Source: Polynucleobacter sp. (GTDB lineage: Bacteria > Pseudomonadota > Gammaproteobacteria > Burkholderiales > Burkholderiaceae). From it: 8,686 nucleotides of DNA. The translations under genes and the position numbers were made by a program. The notes below the pieces were generated by a model. That model saw nothing but the letters and a program-made list of their open reading frames with translations. It ran no database searches and was not told the origin of the DNA. Of the stretch, positions 1 to 8,686 are shown piece after piece. The stretch is from the NCBI GenBank assembly GCA_020059445.1, contig JAGVCB010000135.1, positions 1 through 8,686 of the forward strand. Reading direction: 5' to 3'. How positions within the stretch are numbered: the stretch's first letter is position 1; every line of letters starts with the position of its first letter.

Positions 1-488
1 GATCCTGAGCCTTCAATCATGTAACAGGCCAAAGTCCATGGGCTTCCTGAGAAACCTATCAACGGAACTCTTTGTTGACCATTTTGAGTGAGTGCCTTTC
101 TAATTTCAGATACGGCATCAAACACATACTTCAATTGATCAAGATCGGCAGGCCTTAAATTATTAACGGCCTGCTCATCTCTTAATGGACGACTGAATCT
201 TGGTCCTTCGCCTGCCTCAAAACTCAAACCCAATCCCATTGCATCAGGAATGGTCAGAATGTCTGAAAACAGAATCGCAGCATCCAATGGATATCGATCC
301 AATGGTTGCAAAGTAACTTCTGTTGCTAGCTGGGGGTTTTTCGCAAGCGCTAAAAAACTTCCTGCTTTAGCTCTTGTTGCGTTGTATTCAGGTAAATAAC
401 GTCCTGCCTGGCGCATTAGCCACAGAGGTGTTCTATCTGTGGGCTGCTTAAGACATGCGCGCAGGAAGCGATCGTTAATTAAAGTCAA
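1..488 (-). CDS. hemE: Uroporphyrinogen decarboxylase, N-terminal part (cut by window edge)
   Basis: HemE removes four acetate carboxyls from uroporphyrinogen III to give coproporphyrinogen III in the cytoplasm, a step of heme synthesis. The visible 162 residues align end to end with the E. coli N-terminus: NDRFLRA (5-11), the family signature [10 protein letters not shown] (26-35) with both substrate-binding arginines, FSDIL with the catalytic-site Asp76, [14 protein letters not shown] (85-98) and [16 protein letters not shown] (145-160) with the active-site tyrosine. The remaining half lies beyond position 1. The start is TTG at 486-488, immediately after the atpC TAA and in the same frame, so no upstream start is possible; the first in-frame ATG (residue 25) would remove the conserved NDRFLRA block. 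The sequence before TTG (AGAAAAGAT) is only a weak ribosome-binding site, so translation is probably coupled to atpC. Identity is firm; the TTG start is an inference from conservation. Confidence 0.96.
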   Translation of the reverse strand, partial: MTLINDRFLRACLKQPTDRTPLWLMRQAGRYLPEYNATRAKAGSFLALAKNPQLATEVTLQPLDRYPLDAAILFSDILTIPDAMGLGLSFEAGEGPRFSRPLRDEQAVNNLRPADLDQLKYVFDAVSEIRKALTQNGQQRVPLIGFSGSPWTLACYMIEGSG

Positions 489-905
489 TTATCTTTTCTG
501 ACGTAACTTTGCAATTGCTGCAAGTTGTGCTGCTGCCATTGCAAACTCTGATTGAGCATGTGCGAAATCAATATCTGTACTGCGATTTTGCATGGCTTCT
601 TCAGCTGCTTTTTTGGCTTCTAATGCTTTAGCTTCGTCAAGATCATGACCGCGAATAGCAGTATCGGCAAGCACAGTTACTTTATTTGGCTGAACTTCAA
701 GAATACCGCCGGCCACGAATACAAACTCTTCTTCGCCATCAGCTTTTTCAATACGAACTGCGCCTGGTCGAATTCTTGTGATGAGAGGGGTATGTCCCGG
801 AAGAATACCCAACTCGCCACTTTCGCCTGGCAAAGCAATGAACTTTGCTTCACCAGCGAAAATTGACTGCTCAGCGCTAACTACATCAACATGGATGCTA
901 GACAT
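489..905 (-). CDS. atpC: F1Fo ATP synthase epsilon subunit
   Basis: Epsilon is part of the central rotor stalk of F1; it binds gamma and the c-ring, and its C-terminal helices can inhibit ATP hydrolysis. The 138 residues match the usual length (139 in E. coli). The N-terminal beta-sandwich shows VDVVSAEQ (6-13), [12 protein letters not shown] (30-41) and GGILEVQPN (66-74); [15 protein letters not shown] (80-94) leads into the two-helix C-terminal domain, which is Ala- and Lys-rich to the end. The ATG at 903-905 has AAGGAAC upstream at good spacing and lies 14 bases after atpD. It is the last ATP synthase gene; hemE follows with no spacer. Confidence 0.98.
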   Translation of the reverse strand: MSSIHVDVVSAEQSIFAGEAKFIALPGESGELGILPGHTPLITRIRPGAVRIEKADGEEEFVFVAGGILEVQPNKVTVLADTAIRGHDLDEAKALEAKKAAEEAMQNRSTDIDFAHAQSEFAMAAAQLAAIAKLRQKR

Positions 906-919
906 TTAAGTTCCTTGGT

Positions 920-2347
<1,428 letters not shown>

Positions 2348-2364
2348 TTACAATACTTTCGTTA

Positions 2365-3240
2365 TCAAACTGCCGCAGCGCCGCCGACGATCTCGGACAA
2401 CTCTTTGGTAATGGCTGCTTGACGTGTTTTGTTGTAAACCAACTGCAATTCACCAATCACGTTTTTCGCGTTATCAGAAGCAGCCTTCATGGCAACCATA
2501 CGAGCAGATTGCTCAGATGCCATATTTTCTGCAACTGCTTGGTAAATCAACGCTTCAACGTAACGTTTCAACAATTCATCCACCACTGATTGTGGGTCTG
2601 GTTCATACAAATAATCCCAACCATACTCACGAGCTTCATCAGTCGTTTGTGTTAATTTTTCACTTGAAAGAGGCAGTAATTTTTCAACCACTGGCTCTTG
2701 CTTCATTGTGTTGATGAATTTTGTATACGCCAAATAAACTGCGTCTACTTCACCGTTTTCATACGCATCCAATTGAACCTTGATTGCGCCAATGAGTTTT
2801 TCTAAGTGCGGGGTGTCGCCCATTTGAGTTACATGAGAAACAACCTTTGCCTTGATCCTATTTAAGAACTGGAAGCCTTTCATGCCAATTGGAGTGCATG
2901 ACAATGAAATACCTTTAGAGTCCAACTCTTTCATGGTATTTGTTAAAGCTCTTAGGACGTTGGTATTCATACCACCGCAAAGACCTTTGTCCGTTGTCAC
3001 AACAATCACACCAGCATTTTTAACTTCACGCTCAATCAAATAAGCAGGGCGATACTCTGGATTGGCCTTACCCAAGTTCGCAGCAATATTTCTTACCTTT
3101 TCTGAGTAAGGACGTGCATTGCGCATACGCTCTTGAGCACGCCGCATCTTAGATGCGGCGACCATTTCCATCGCCTTAGTGATCTTGCGCGTATTTTGTA
3201 CGCTCTTGATCTTTGTCCGTATCTCTTTTGTTCCGGCCAT
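2365..3240 (-). CDS. atpG: F1Fo ATP synthase gamma subunit
   Basis: Gamma is the central shaft that couples c-ring rotation to conformational change in alpha3 beta3, one copy per enzyme. The 291 residues compare with 287 in E. coli. The N-terminal helix of the coiled coil contains [18 protein letters not shown] (14-31), the Rossmann-like middle contains TDKGLCGG (83-90), and the C-terminal helix contains [17 protein letters not shown] (238-254) and [16 protein letters not shown] (265-280), ending in GGAAAV. The start ATG has TAAGGAGAG upstream, 18 bases after atpA. Codons 27-34 contain a strong hairpin (listed separately) that could lower its expression relative to alpha and beta. Confidence 0.99.
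   Translation of the reverse strand: MAGTKEIRTKIKSVQNTRKITKAMEMVAASKMRRAQERMRNARPYSEKVRNIAANLGKANPEYRPAYLIEREVKNAGVIVVTTDKGLCGGMNTNVLRALTNTMKELDSKGISLSCTPIGMKGFQFLNRIKAKVVSHVTQMGDTPHLEKLIGAIKVQLDAYENGEVDAVYLAYTKFINTMKQEPVVEKLLPLSSEKLTQTTDEAREYGWDYLYEPDPQSVVDELLKRYVEALIYQAVAENMASEQSARMVAMKAASDNAKNVIGELQLVYNKTRQAAITKELSEIVGGAAAV
3140..3160 (-). repeat. 21-base inverted repeat (hairpin) inside atpG
   Basis: CGCCGCATCT and AGATGCGGCG flank a single central base: perfect 10-base arms. In RNA this would fold as a 9-bp GC-rich stem with a 3-base loop about 80 bases after the atpG start, within codons 27-34. No T-run follows, so it is not a terminator. It could slow translation or mark an mRNA processing site; part of it is imposed by the conserved AASKMRR codons. 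Confidence 0.7.
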
Positions 3241-3258
3241 ATCGGCTCTCCTTACTTC

Positions 3259-4800
3259 TTAGAAAGAAGCCGAACGTTTAAAGTCCTCGATCGCAGCGCG
3301 CAATGCAGCTTCGTCTTCTTTCGAGAGATCCTTGGTGTCTTCAATACGGCCGATCAAATCAGCAAACTTGCTCTTGAGGTGATCATGCAAACCTTTTTCA
3401 AAGGCCAATACATGTTTCACATCTAGGTCATCCAAGAAGCCGTTGTTGGCTGCATACAATGATGATGCCAACTGCCAAACTTGTTGTGGCTGATATTGAG
3501 CTTGCTTTAACAATTCAGTAACACGACGACCGCGCTCCAACTGCTTGCGTGTTGCTTCGTCCAAATCTGAAGCAAACTGAGCAAACGCTGCCAATTCACG
3601 ATACTGAGCTAAGTCTGTACGAATACCGCCAGACAATTTCTTAATCACTTTAGTTTGAGCAGCACCACCCACACGTGAAACAGAAATACCCGCGTTAATC
3701 GCTGGACGTACGCCCGCGTTAAACAAGTCTGTTTCCAAGAAGATTTGGCCGTCAGTAATAGAAATCACGTTGGTTGGAACGAAAGCAGAAACGTCACCCG
3801 CTTGGGTTTCAATGATTGGCAATGAGGTCAATGAACCTGTCTTACCTTTAACTGCGCCATTTGTGAATTTCTCAACATACACTTCGTTAACACGAGCAGC
3901 GCGCTCAAGCAAACGTGAGTGCAAATAGAATACGTCGCCAGGATACGCTTCACGTCCTGGTGGACGACGCAACAATAGGGATACCTGACGATAAGCAACC
4001 GCTTGCTTGGTCAAGTCATCATAAACAATCAAAGCATCTTCGCCGCGATCGCGGAAGTATTCGCCCATTGTGCAACCAGCATAAGCTGATAAATACTGCA
4101 TCGCTGCAGAGTCAGATGCAGTTGCGGCAACGATCACTGTGTACTCCATTGCGCCGTGCTCTTCTAACTTACGCAATACGTTTGCAATCGTAGAGGCTTT
4201 TTGACCAATCGCCACGTATACGCAACGAATGCCTTTACCTTTTTGGTTGATGATCGCGTCAACAGCAACAGCTGTTTTACCAGTTTGACGGTCACCAATG
4301 ATCAACTCACGCTGACCGCGACCAATTGGTACCATCGCGTCAATTGACTTCAAGCCTGTTTGAAGAGGTTGGCTAACTGACTGGCGATCAATAACGCCAG
4401 GTGCAACCTTCTCAATAAAGTCTGTCATTTTTGCATTGATTGGACCTTTGCCATCAATTGGCTGACCCAAAGCATTAACAACTCGACCCAATAATTCTGG
4501 ACCTACTGGAACCTCAAGAATACGACCGGTACATTTAACTGGGTCGCCTTCACTGATGTGCTCGTATTCACCCAAAATAACAGCACCAACAGAATCACGC
4601 TCTAAGTTAAGCGCAAGACCAAGTGTGTTGTTTGGGAACTCAAGCATTTCACCTTGCATCACGCCTGACAGGCCGTGAACACGACAAATACCGTCTGTTA
4701 CTGAAATTACTGTGCCTTGGTTACGGACTTCGGCGCCAACGCCTACACCGCTGATTCGGCTCTTGATCAGTTCACTGATCTCTGATGGGTTGAGTTGCAT
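3259..4800 (-). CDS. atpA: F1Fo ATP synthase alpha subunit
   Basis: Alpha alternates with beta in the F1 hexamer and holds the non-catalytic nucleotide sites. Its 513 residues equal the E. coli length, and the landmarks fall at the same numbers: Walker A GDRQTGKT at 169-176, Walker B region ALIVYDDL around 256-263, and the arginine finger Arg376 in [12 protein letters not shown]. The N-terminal segment [16 protein letters not shown] is the delta-binding end. ATG at 4798-4800 is preceded by CCAGGAGT at good spacing, 26 bases after atpH; atpG follows after 18 bases. No missing catalytic residue or frame disruption was seen. Confidence 0.99.
   Translation of the reverse strand: MQLNPSEISELIKSRISGVGVGAEVRNQGTVISVTDGICRVHGLSGVMQGEMLEFPNNTLGLALNLERDSVGAVILGEYEHISEGDPVKCTGRILEVPVGPELLGRVVNALGQPIDGKGPINAKMTDFIEKVAPGVIDRQSVSQPLQTGLKSIDAMVPIGRGQRELIIGDRQTGKTAVAVDAIINQKGKGIRCVYVAIGQKASTIANVLRKLEEHGAMEYTVIVAATASDSAAMQYLSAYAGCTMGEYFRDRGEDALIVYDDLTKQAVAYRQVSLLLRRPPGREAYPGDVFYLHSRLLERAARVNEVYVEKFTNGAVKGKTGSLTSLPIIETQAGDVSAFVPTNVISITDGQIFLETDLFNAGVRPAINAGISVSRVGGAAQTKVIKKLSGGIRTDLAQYRELAAFAQFASDLDEATRKQLERGRRVTELLKQAQYQPQQVWQLASSLYAANNGFLDDLDVKHVLAFEKGLHDHLKSKFADLIGRIEDTKDLSKEDEAALRAAIEDFKRSASF
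4095..4122. repeat. 8-base inverted repeat inside atpA
   Basis: ACTGCATC and GATGCAGT are separated by 12 bases that themselves contain CTGCAG. The repeat is within coding sequence, and its function is unknown. Confidence 0.4.
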
Positions 4801-4826
4801 TTGCTTACTCCTGGGATCTTATTCGG

Positions 4827-5363
4827 TTATGCGCTAAGAGCGGTTTGCATCGATACCAAGCGGGCTTTAACTGAAGTGTCTAACACCTCATCACCAACTT
4901 GTACGCACACTCCGCCAATCAATTCTGGGTCTACATTTACTGTAGGACGTAGCTCTCTTCCACCAAAGCGCTTCTTCAATGTTGATAACAAGCTTTTTAA
5001 TTCTTCGCCTTGCAGCGGGAATGCACTTGTTATCAAAACTTCTGCAGCACCTTCTTGAGCATTTTTCAAAGCTGTAAATTGAGCAGCAATTTCTGGCAAC
5101 GCTAATAGACGATGATTTTGCGTTAATACTTCCACAAAATTCTTAACAACATCTGCTGGCTTTGTTTTAACGCCGCTCAATAAAATTTGTAGCAATTCTG
5201 CTGTAGCTAACTTTGGATTATTGGCCACTGCTAACAAATCTGGATTGCTAGCAATTTGCGCCAACTCTTCTAGCTGCTCTGCCCATGCAGATAAATCTGC
5301 AGGCTTTGCACTTCTAAAAAGAGCCTCAGCATAAGGGCGGGCAATAGTAGCTAAGTCCGCCAT
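4827..5363 (-). CDS. atpH: F1Fo ATP synthase delta subunit
   Basis: Delta (the OSCP homologue) sits on top of F1 and joins it to the b-subunit stator. The 178 residues match the family (177 in E. coli). The N-terminal helical domain contains ARPYAEALF (8-16), the usual signature; the C-terminal part contains LKKRFGGREL (129-138) and VDPELIGGVCVQVGDEVLD (144-162), which contacts the b dimer. Delta is the least conserved F1 subunit, but position between atpF and atpA makes the call secure. The gap to the atpF stop is a single base, and the ribosome-binding sequence (AAGGCAGAG) lies inside the end of atpF, so translational coupling is likely. Confidence 0.97.
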   Translation of the reverse strand: MADLATIARPYAEALFRSAKPADLSAWAEQLEELAQIASNPDLLAVANNPKLATAELLQILLSGVKTKPADVVKNFVEVLTQNHRLLALPEIAAQFTALKNAQEGAAEVLITSAFPLQGEELKSLLSTLKKRFGGRELRPTVNVDPELIGGVCVQVGDEVLDTSVKARLVSMQTALSA

Positions 5364-5364
5364 A

Positions 5365-5835
5365 TTAAAGCTCTGCCTTAAGCTGATCTAATAAACCAGC
5401 GTGTGCTTTTGCATCAACTTCACGACGCAAAATTTGCTCTGCACCTTTCACTGCCAATGCAGCTACTTCTGTGCGCAAGGCATCTCTTGCACGCGTTACC
5501 TGTTGTTCTGCTTCGGCTTTGGCTTGAGCAATGATGCGAGCAGCTTCTGCTTGGGCATTTGCTTTTATTTCTTCAGCTGATAGTTGTGCGCGCTTTTCAG
5601 CATCAGCAATACGCTGAGTGCCTTCATTGCGAGCCTCTGACAATGCTTGTTCAGCACGTTTTTTTGCAGACTCAAGATCAGCCTTACCGCGCTCAGCGGC
5701 AGCCAAACCATCAGCCACTTTTGTGGCTCGCTCGTCTAATGCCTTTACCAATGGTGGCCAAACAAACTTGGCTACAACCCACCACAAAATAAAGAAGACG
5801 ACCATCTGCGCGAATAGCGTCGCGTTTAGGTTCAC
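5365..5835 (-). CDS. atpF: F1Fo ATP synthase b subunit
   Basis: The b subunit forms the dimeric peripheral stalk of Fo. From the GTG at 5833-5835 the protein is 156 residues, exactly the E. coli length, and begins (M)NLNATLFAQ as expected. Residues 5-25 form the single N-terminal membrane span ([16 protein letters not shown]), followed by [19 protein letters not shown] (26-44) and a long Ala/Glu/Lys/Arg coiled coil to about 125; [13 protein letters not shown] (129-141) and the C-terminus bind delta. The open frame extends to another GTG at 5869-5871, but the added [12 protein letters not shown] is not typical, while GTG 5835 has AAGGA at 7 bases. I therefore use 5835. Confidence 0.96.
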   Translation of the reverse strand: MNLNATLFAQMVVFFILWWVVAKFVWPPLVKALDERATKVADGLAAAERGKADLESAKKRAEQALSEARNEGTQRIADAEKRAQLSAEEIKANAQAEAARIIAQAKAEAEQQVTRARDALRTEVAALAVKGAEQILRREVDAKAHAGLLDQLKAEL

Positions 5836-5842
5836 GTTTAGT

Positions 5843-5847
5843 TCCTT
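5843..5847 (-). promoter_or_regulatory. Ribosome-binding site that fixes the atpF GTG start
   Basis: The minus strand reads AAGGA followed by a 7-base spacer (ACTAAAC) and GTG. This spacing, plus the exact family-length protein it gives, favours GTG 5833-5835 over the upstream in-frame GTG at 5869-5871, which overlaps the base of a stem-loop and has no comparable site. Confidence 0.85.
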
Positions 5848-5869
5848 TCGGTCACAATGACAAATATCC

Positions 5870-5892
5870 ACGGGCGCTCAAATTGCGCCCGT
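5870..5892 (-). other. GC-rich stem-loop between atpE and atpF
   Basis: The minus strand has ACGGGCGC, a 7-base loop (AATTTGA) and GCGCCCGT: a perfect 8-bp stem, mostly G-C, starting about 15 bases after the atpE stop. No T-run follows, so it is unlikely to be a rho-independent terminator. It could be an mRNA 3'-end stabiliser or processing barrier that raises atpE message over downstream genes. The structure is seen directly; its role is inference. Confidence 0.75.
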
Positions 5893-5907
5893 CAATAACT
5901 ACGCCTA

Positions 5908-7095
<1,188 letters not shown>

Positions 7096-7108
7096 TCAAA
7101 CCGCTTGT

Positions 7109-7681
7109 TCACTTAAAAAACCACGCCAATAAATAGCATTTCAGCGCCAGCACATAAGTCAACAACAACGGTAACCAATCCAATTCTGGATAAAAAACTA
7201 TTACCAACATAAACATTGCAACAGTTGCAATGATTTTTATTAATTCCCCAGTTACAAGACCCACCACTGAAGATCCTGCAACATTTGATCCAACCACTCT
7301 CGTTGCTAGCAATTTTGCTCTTATCGCGAACAGCCCCGCAGGGATGATTGCTATAAGACCACCAAGCAATGAGGATATGGCGGAAGAGTCTAAGCCAATC
7401 GGCTTACCCTTTACTGACCAAGCCCAAGCTAAGCAGGAGAGCATCGTTACCAGCGCCTGAAGTACAAATAACCGCTTCACTGAAATTTTGCTAGGCTTGA
7501 GAGCCTCTGAACCCAAAATTACCTCAAGTTCAGCTCTTGTCAAAGGTTTGGATAATTCTTCAGAATCACCTAACTCATTGTCCCAATTAGCATTTTTGTC
7601 AACTTCAGCTTTTTGCACAACTCCAGGTACAAAGCCACGAGATTTTACAGAATCTGTAGGCTTCGGGTCAATGCAATTCAT
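7109..7681 (-). CDS. atpI: AtpI-like membrane protein of the ATP synthase operon
   Basis: AtpI proteins are small membrane proteins encoded first in atp operons, thought to help c-ring assembly. From the ATG at 7679-7681 the protein has 190 residues. Residues 1-66 are hydrophilic and rather acidic; four membrane spans follow at about 70-90, 101-121, 141-163 and 168-188. The order RLFVLQALV, SSLLGGLIAIIPAGLF and GELIKIIATVAMFMLV matches E. coli AtpI (about 126 residues), so the first third is an extension. A TTG at 7700-7702, overlapping the parB stop, would add seven residues (MSKCEFF); neither start has a strong ribosome-binding site, so the exact start is uncertain. It lies 13 bases after parB and 34 before atpB. 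Identity rests on topology, motifs and position. Confidence 0.88.
   Translation of the reverse strand: MNCIDPKPTDSVKSRGFVPGVVQKAEVDKNANWDNELGDSEELSKPLTRAELEVILGSEALKPSKISVKRLFVLQALVTMLSCLAWAWSVKGKPIGLDSSAISSLLGGLIAIIPAGLFAIRAKLLATRVVGSNVAGSSVVGLVTGELIKIIATVAMFMLVIVFYPELDWLPLLLTYVLALKCYLLAWFFK
7214..7232. repeat. 19-base inverted repeat inside atpI
   Basis: CATTGCAAC and GTTGCAATG flank one central A, a perfect palindrome with 9-base arms in the third membrane-span codons of atpI (I-A-T-V-A-M). It could be an operator-like site or chance; nothing else supports a role. Confidence 0.5.
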
Positions 7682-7694
7682 AAAAAATTCACAC

Positions 7695-8561
7695 TTACTC
7701 AATGCCTAGACGCTTCAAAAAGCCGTCCAATTCATCAAACTGACTGAATTTAATGCTGATTTCACCGCCGCGCCTTTTTTGCTTGATTTCAACGGCCAGA
7801 TTCAGCTGATCCGATAGTTTTTCTTGAAGCTGCCTCAGATCTGGATCAGCCTTGATTTTGGCCTTTTTGGAGCTGCCTACTTGGGTTTTATTCAAAACCA
7901 GCTTGGTGGCCATTTGTTCAGCTTCACGTACTGATAGCTTCTGAATCACAATTTTCTGAGCAAGGCTTACCTGCGCAGCTGCCTCAAGAGGCAAAAGTGC
8001 GCGGGCGTGACCCATGTCTATCTCGCCCTTGGCAAGCATTAGCTGAACCGGCTTTGCCAATTGGATCAATCTTAATAAGTTTGAAACCGCACTGCGAGAC
8101 TTTCCAACAGCTTGAGCTGCTTTGTCATGGGTGTAGCCAAATTCTTCGATAAGTCGCGCAAGGCCGTTTGCCTCTTCTAGGGCATTCAGGTCTTCTCTTT
8201 GCATGTTTTCAATCAAAGCCATCGCAGCGGTGGCTTGATCATTGGCCTCTTTAATTAGTACAGGCACTTCTTTAAGGCCTGCCATCGTAGCTGCACGAAA
8301 ACGACGTTCCCCAGCAATGATTTCATATTTCCCTGGGGCGATACTTCTAACCAACAGGGGTTGCATGATGCCTTGCTCTTTAATGCTTTCAGAGAGCTCT
8401 TGCAGTGATGCATCGACCATATTTTTACGTGGCTGATACTTGCCGGCCTGAAGCTGATTGAGAGAGAGCATTGCAACGCCAGCATTGGTATCGCTTTTAT
8501 CGTTGGCCCCCAAGAGCGCCTCTAAGCCGCGTCCCAAGCCCTTTTTTTTAATTGTTGTCAT
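7695..8561 (-). CDS. parB: Chromosome-partitioning protein ParB
   Basis: ParB binds centromere-like parS sites near oriC, slides and spreads as a CTP-dependent clamp, and stimulates ParA. The 288 residues show the chromosomal ParB N-terminus KKKGLGRGLEALLG (5-18), the CTP-binding ParB/Srx domain with GERRFRAA (84-91) and ENMQREDLN (118-126), a helix-turn-helix around 144-165 (HDKAAQAVGKSRSAVSNLL), GHARALL (184-190), and a C-terminal dimerisation domain (about 240-288). A Lys-rich linker (223-238) precedes it. ATG at 8559-8561 follows parA by 16 bases with a weak A-rich ribosome-binding site (AAGAAAAG). Eight A residues at codons 5-7 form a possible slippery site (see findings). Confidence 0.98.
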   Translation of the reverse strand: MTTIKKKGLGRGLEALLGANDKSDTNAGVAMLSLNQLQAGKYQPRKNMVDASLQELSESIKEQGIMQPLLVRSIAPGKYEIIAGERRFRAATMAGLKEVPVLIKEANDQATAAMALIENMQREDLNALEEANGLARLIEEFGYTHDKAAQAVGKSRSAVSNLLRLIQLAKPVQLMLAKGEIDMGHARALLPLEAAAQVSLAQKIVIQKLSVREAEQMATKLVLNKTQVGSSKKAKIKADPDLRQLQEKLSDQLNLAVEIKQKRRGGEISIKFSQFDELDGFLKRLGIE

Positions 8562-8577
8562 ATTCTTTTCTTATCGA

Positions 8578-8686
8578 TTACATTGTTTTAATGCGCTGAA
8601 TCATTTCTGCACCAAATTGCATATACGCTTGAGCGCCACGCGAAGCTTTATCAAATGTCACGCCAGGCATGCCATATGAAGGAGCC
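8578..8686 (-). CDS. parA: Chromosome-partitioning ATPase ParA, C-terminal end (cut by window edge)
   Basis: Only the last 35 codons and the TAA are inside the window. They read APSYGMPGVTFDKASRGAQA and continue to a QRIKTM end; the APSYG-P-----D--S-GA-AY pattern is typical of the C-terminus of chromosomal ParA (Soj), a Walker-type ATPase that moves ParB-parS complexes. The Walker motifs lie outside the window. The stop is 16 bases before parB, in the usual parAB operon arrangement. Confidence 0.93.
   Translation of the reverse strand, partial: APSYGMPGVTFDKASRGAQAYMQFGAEMIQRIKTM

Noticed and set aside
645..866. Plus-strand open frames such as this one over atpC, and similar ones over the other genes
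   Set aside because: All lie opposite or within conserved genes, have no recognisable domains and no supporting ribosome-binding context; they are shadows.
4043..4054. CCGCGATCGCGG palindrome, containing the cyanobacterial HIP1 octamer GCGATCGC
   Set aside because: Only two copies of the octamer were seen (here and near 6786), in coding sequence of a proteobacterial-type operon; no sign of a repeat family.
7597..7602. TTGACA on the minus strand inside atpI
   Set aside because: The best -10 at normal spacing is AATGAG, matching only three of six positions; too weak to call as a promoter.
8562..8580. Possible DnaA box near TTATCGATTA between parA and parB
   Set aside because: It does not match TTATNCACA, and no other box was found in the window, so there is no support for an origin here.

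Overview
This window is a compact, entirely co-oriented stretch of bacterial core chromosome. Every gene I can support lies on the minus strand, so the locus reads from high to low coordinates: parA (3' end only) - parB - atpI - atpB - atpE - atpF - atpH - atpA - atpG - atpD - atpC - hemE (5' part only). The largest gap between genes is 72 bases, so there is no stretch of 300 bases without a gene. No RNA gene, mobile element or CRISPR array was seen.

Organism: the order parA-parB-atpIBEFHAGDC followed directly by hemE, proteins very close to E. coli F1Fo subunits, and a moderate base composition (mid-40s percent GC by eye) suggest a betaproteobacterium, probably Burkholderiales. A Polynucleobacter-like freshwater organism is my best guess; it is inferred from memory of gene order and composition, not from a search. 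parAB of this type usually sits beside rsmG/mnmG near oriC, so the window is probably origin-proximal.

Layout by region. (1) 7695-8686: chromosome-partition genes, the ParA ATPase C-terminus and complete ParB CTPase/DNA-binding protein. (2) 7109-7681: atpI, a four-helix membrane protein with a long hydrophilic N-terminal extension. (3) 5365-7074: the Fo sector, a (atpB), c (atpE) and b (atpF). (4) 489-5363: the F1 sector, delta, alpha, gamma, beta and epsilon. (5) 1-488: the first 162 codons of uroporphyrinogen decarboxylase, starting with TTG directly after the atpC stop.

How it works together: the eight structural genes encode a complete proton-type ATP synthase (c-subunit Asp64, a-subunit Arg214, intact Walker motifs in alpha and beta), and AtpI probably helps c-ring assembly. 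Subunit stoichiometry (many c, three alpha and beta, one gamma) must be set after transcription. The sequence shows three plausible devices: a U-rich leader with a strong ribosome-binding site before atpE, a GC-rich stem-loop after atpE, and a strong hairpin early in the atpG coding region. I found no convincing promoter or intrinsic terminator; the unit may be read from promoters outside the window or embedded in parB/atpI.

I do not see an undescribed biological system. The observations worth a second look are regulatory details and start-codon choices within a conserved locus.
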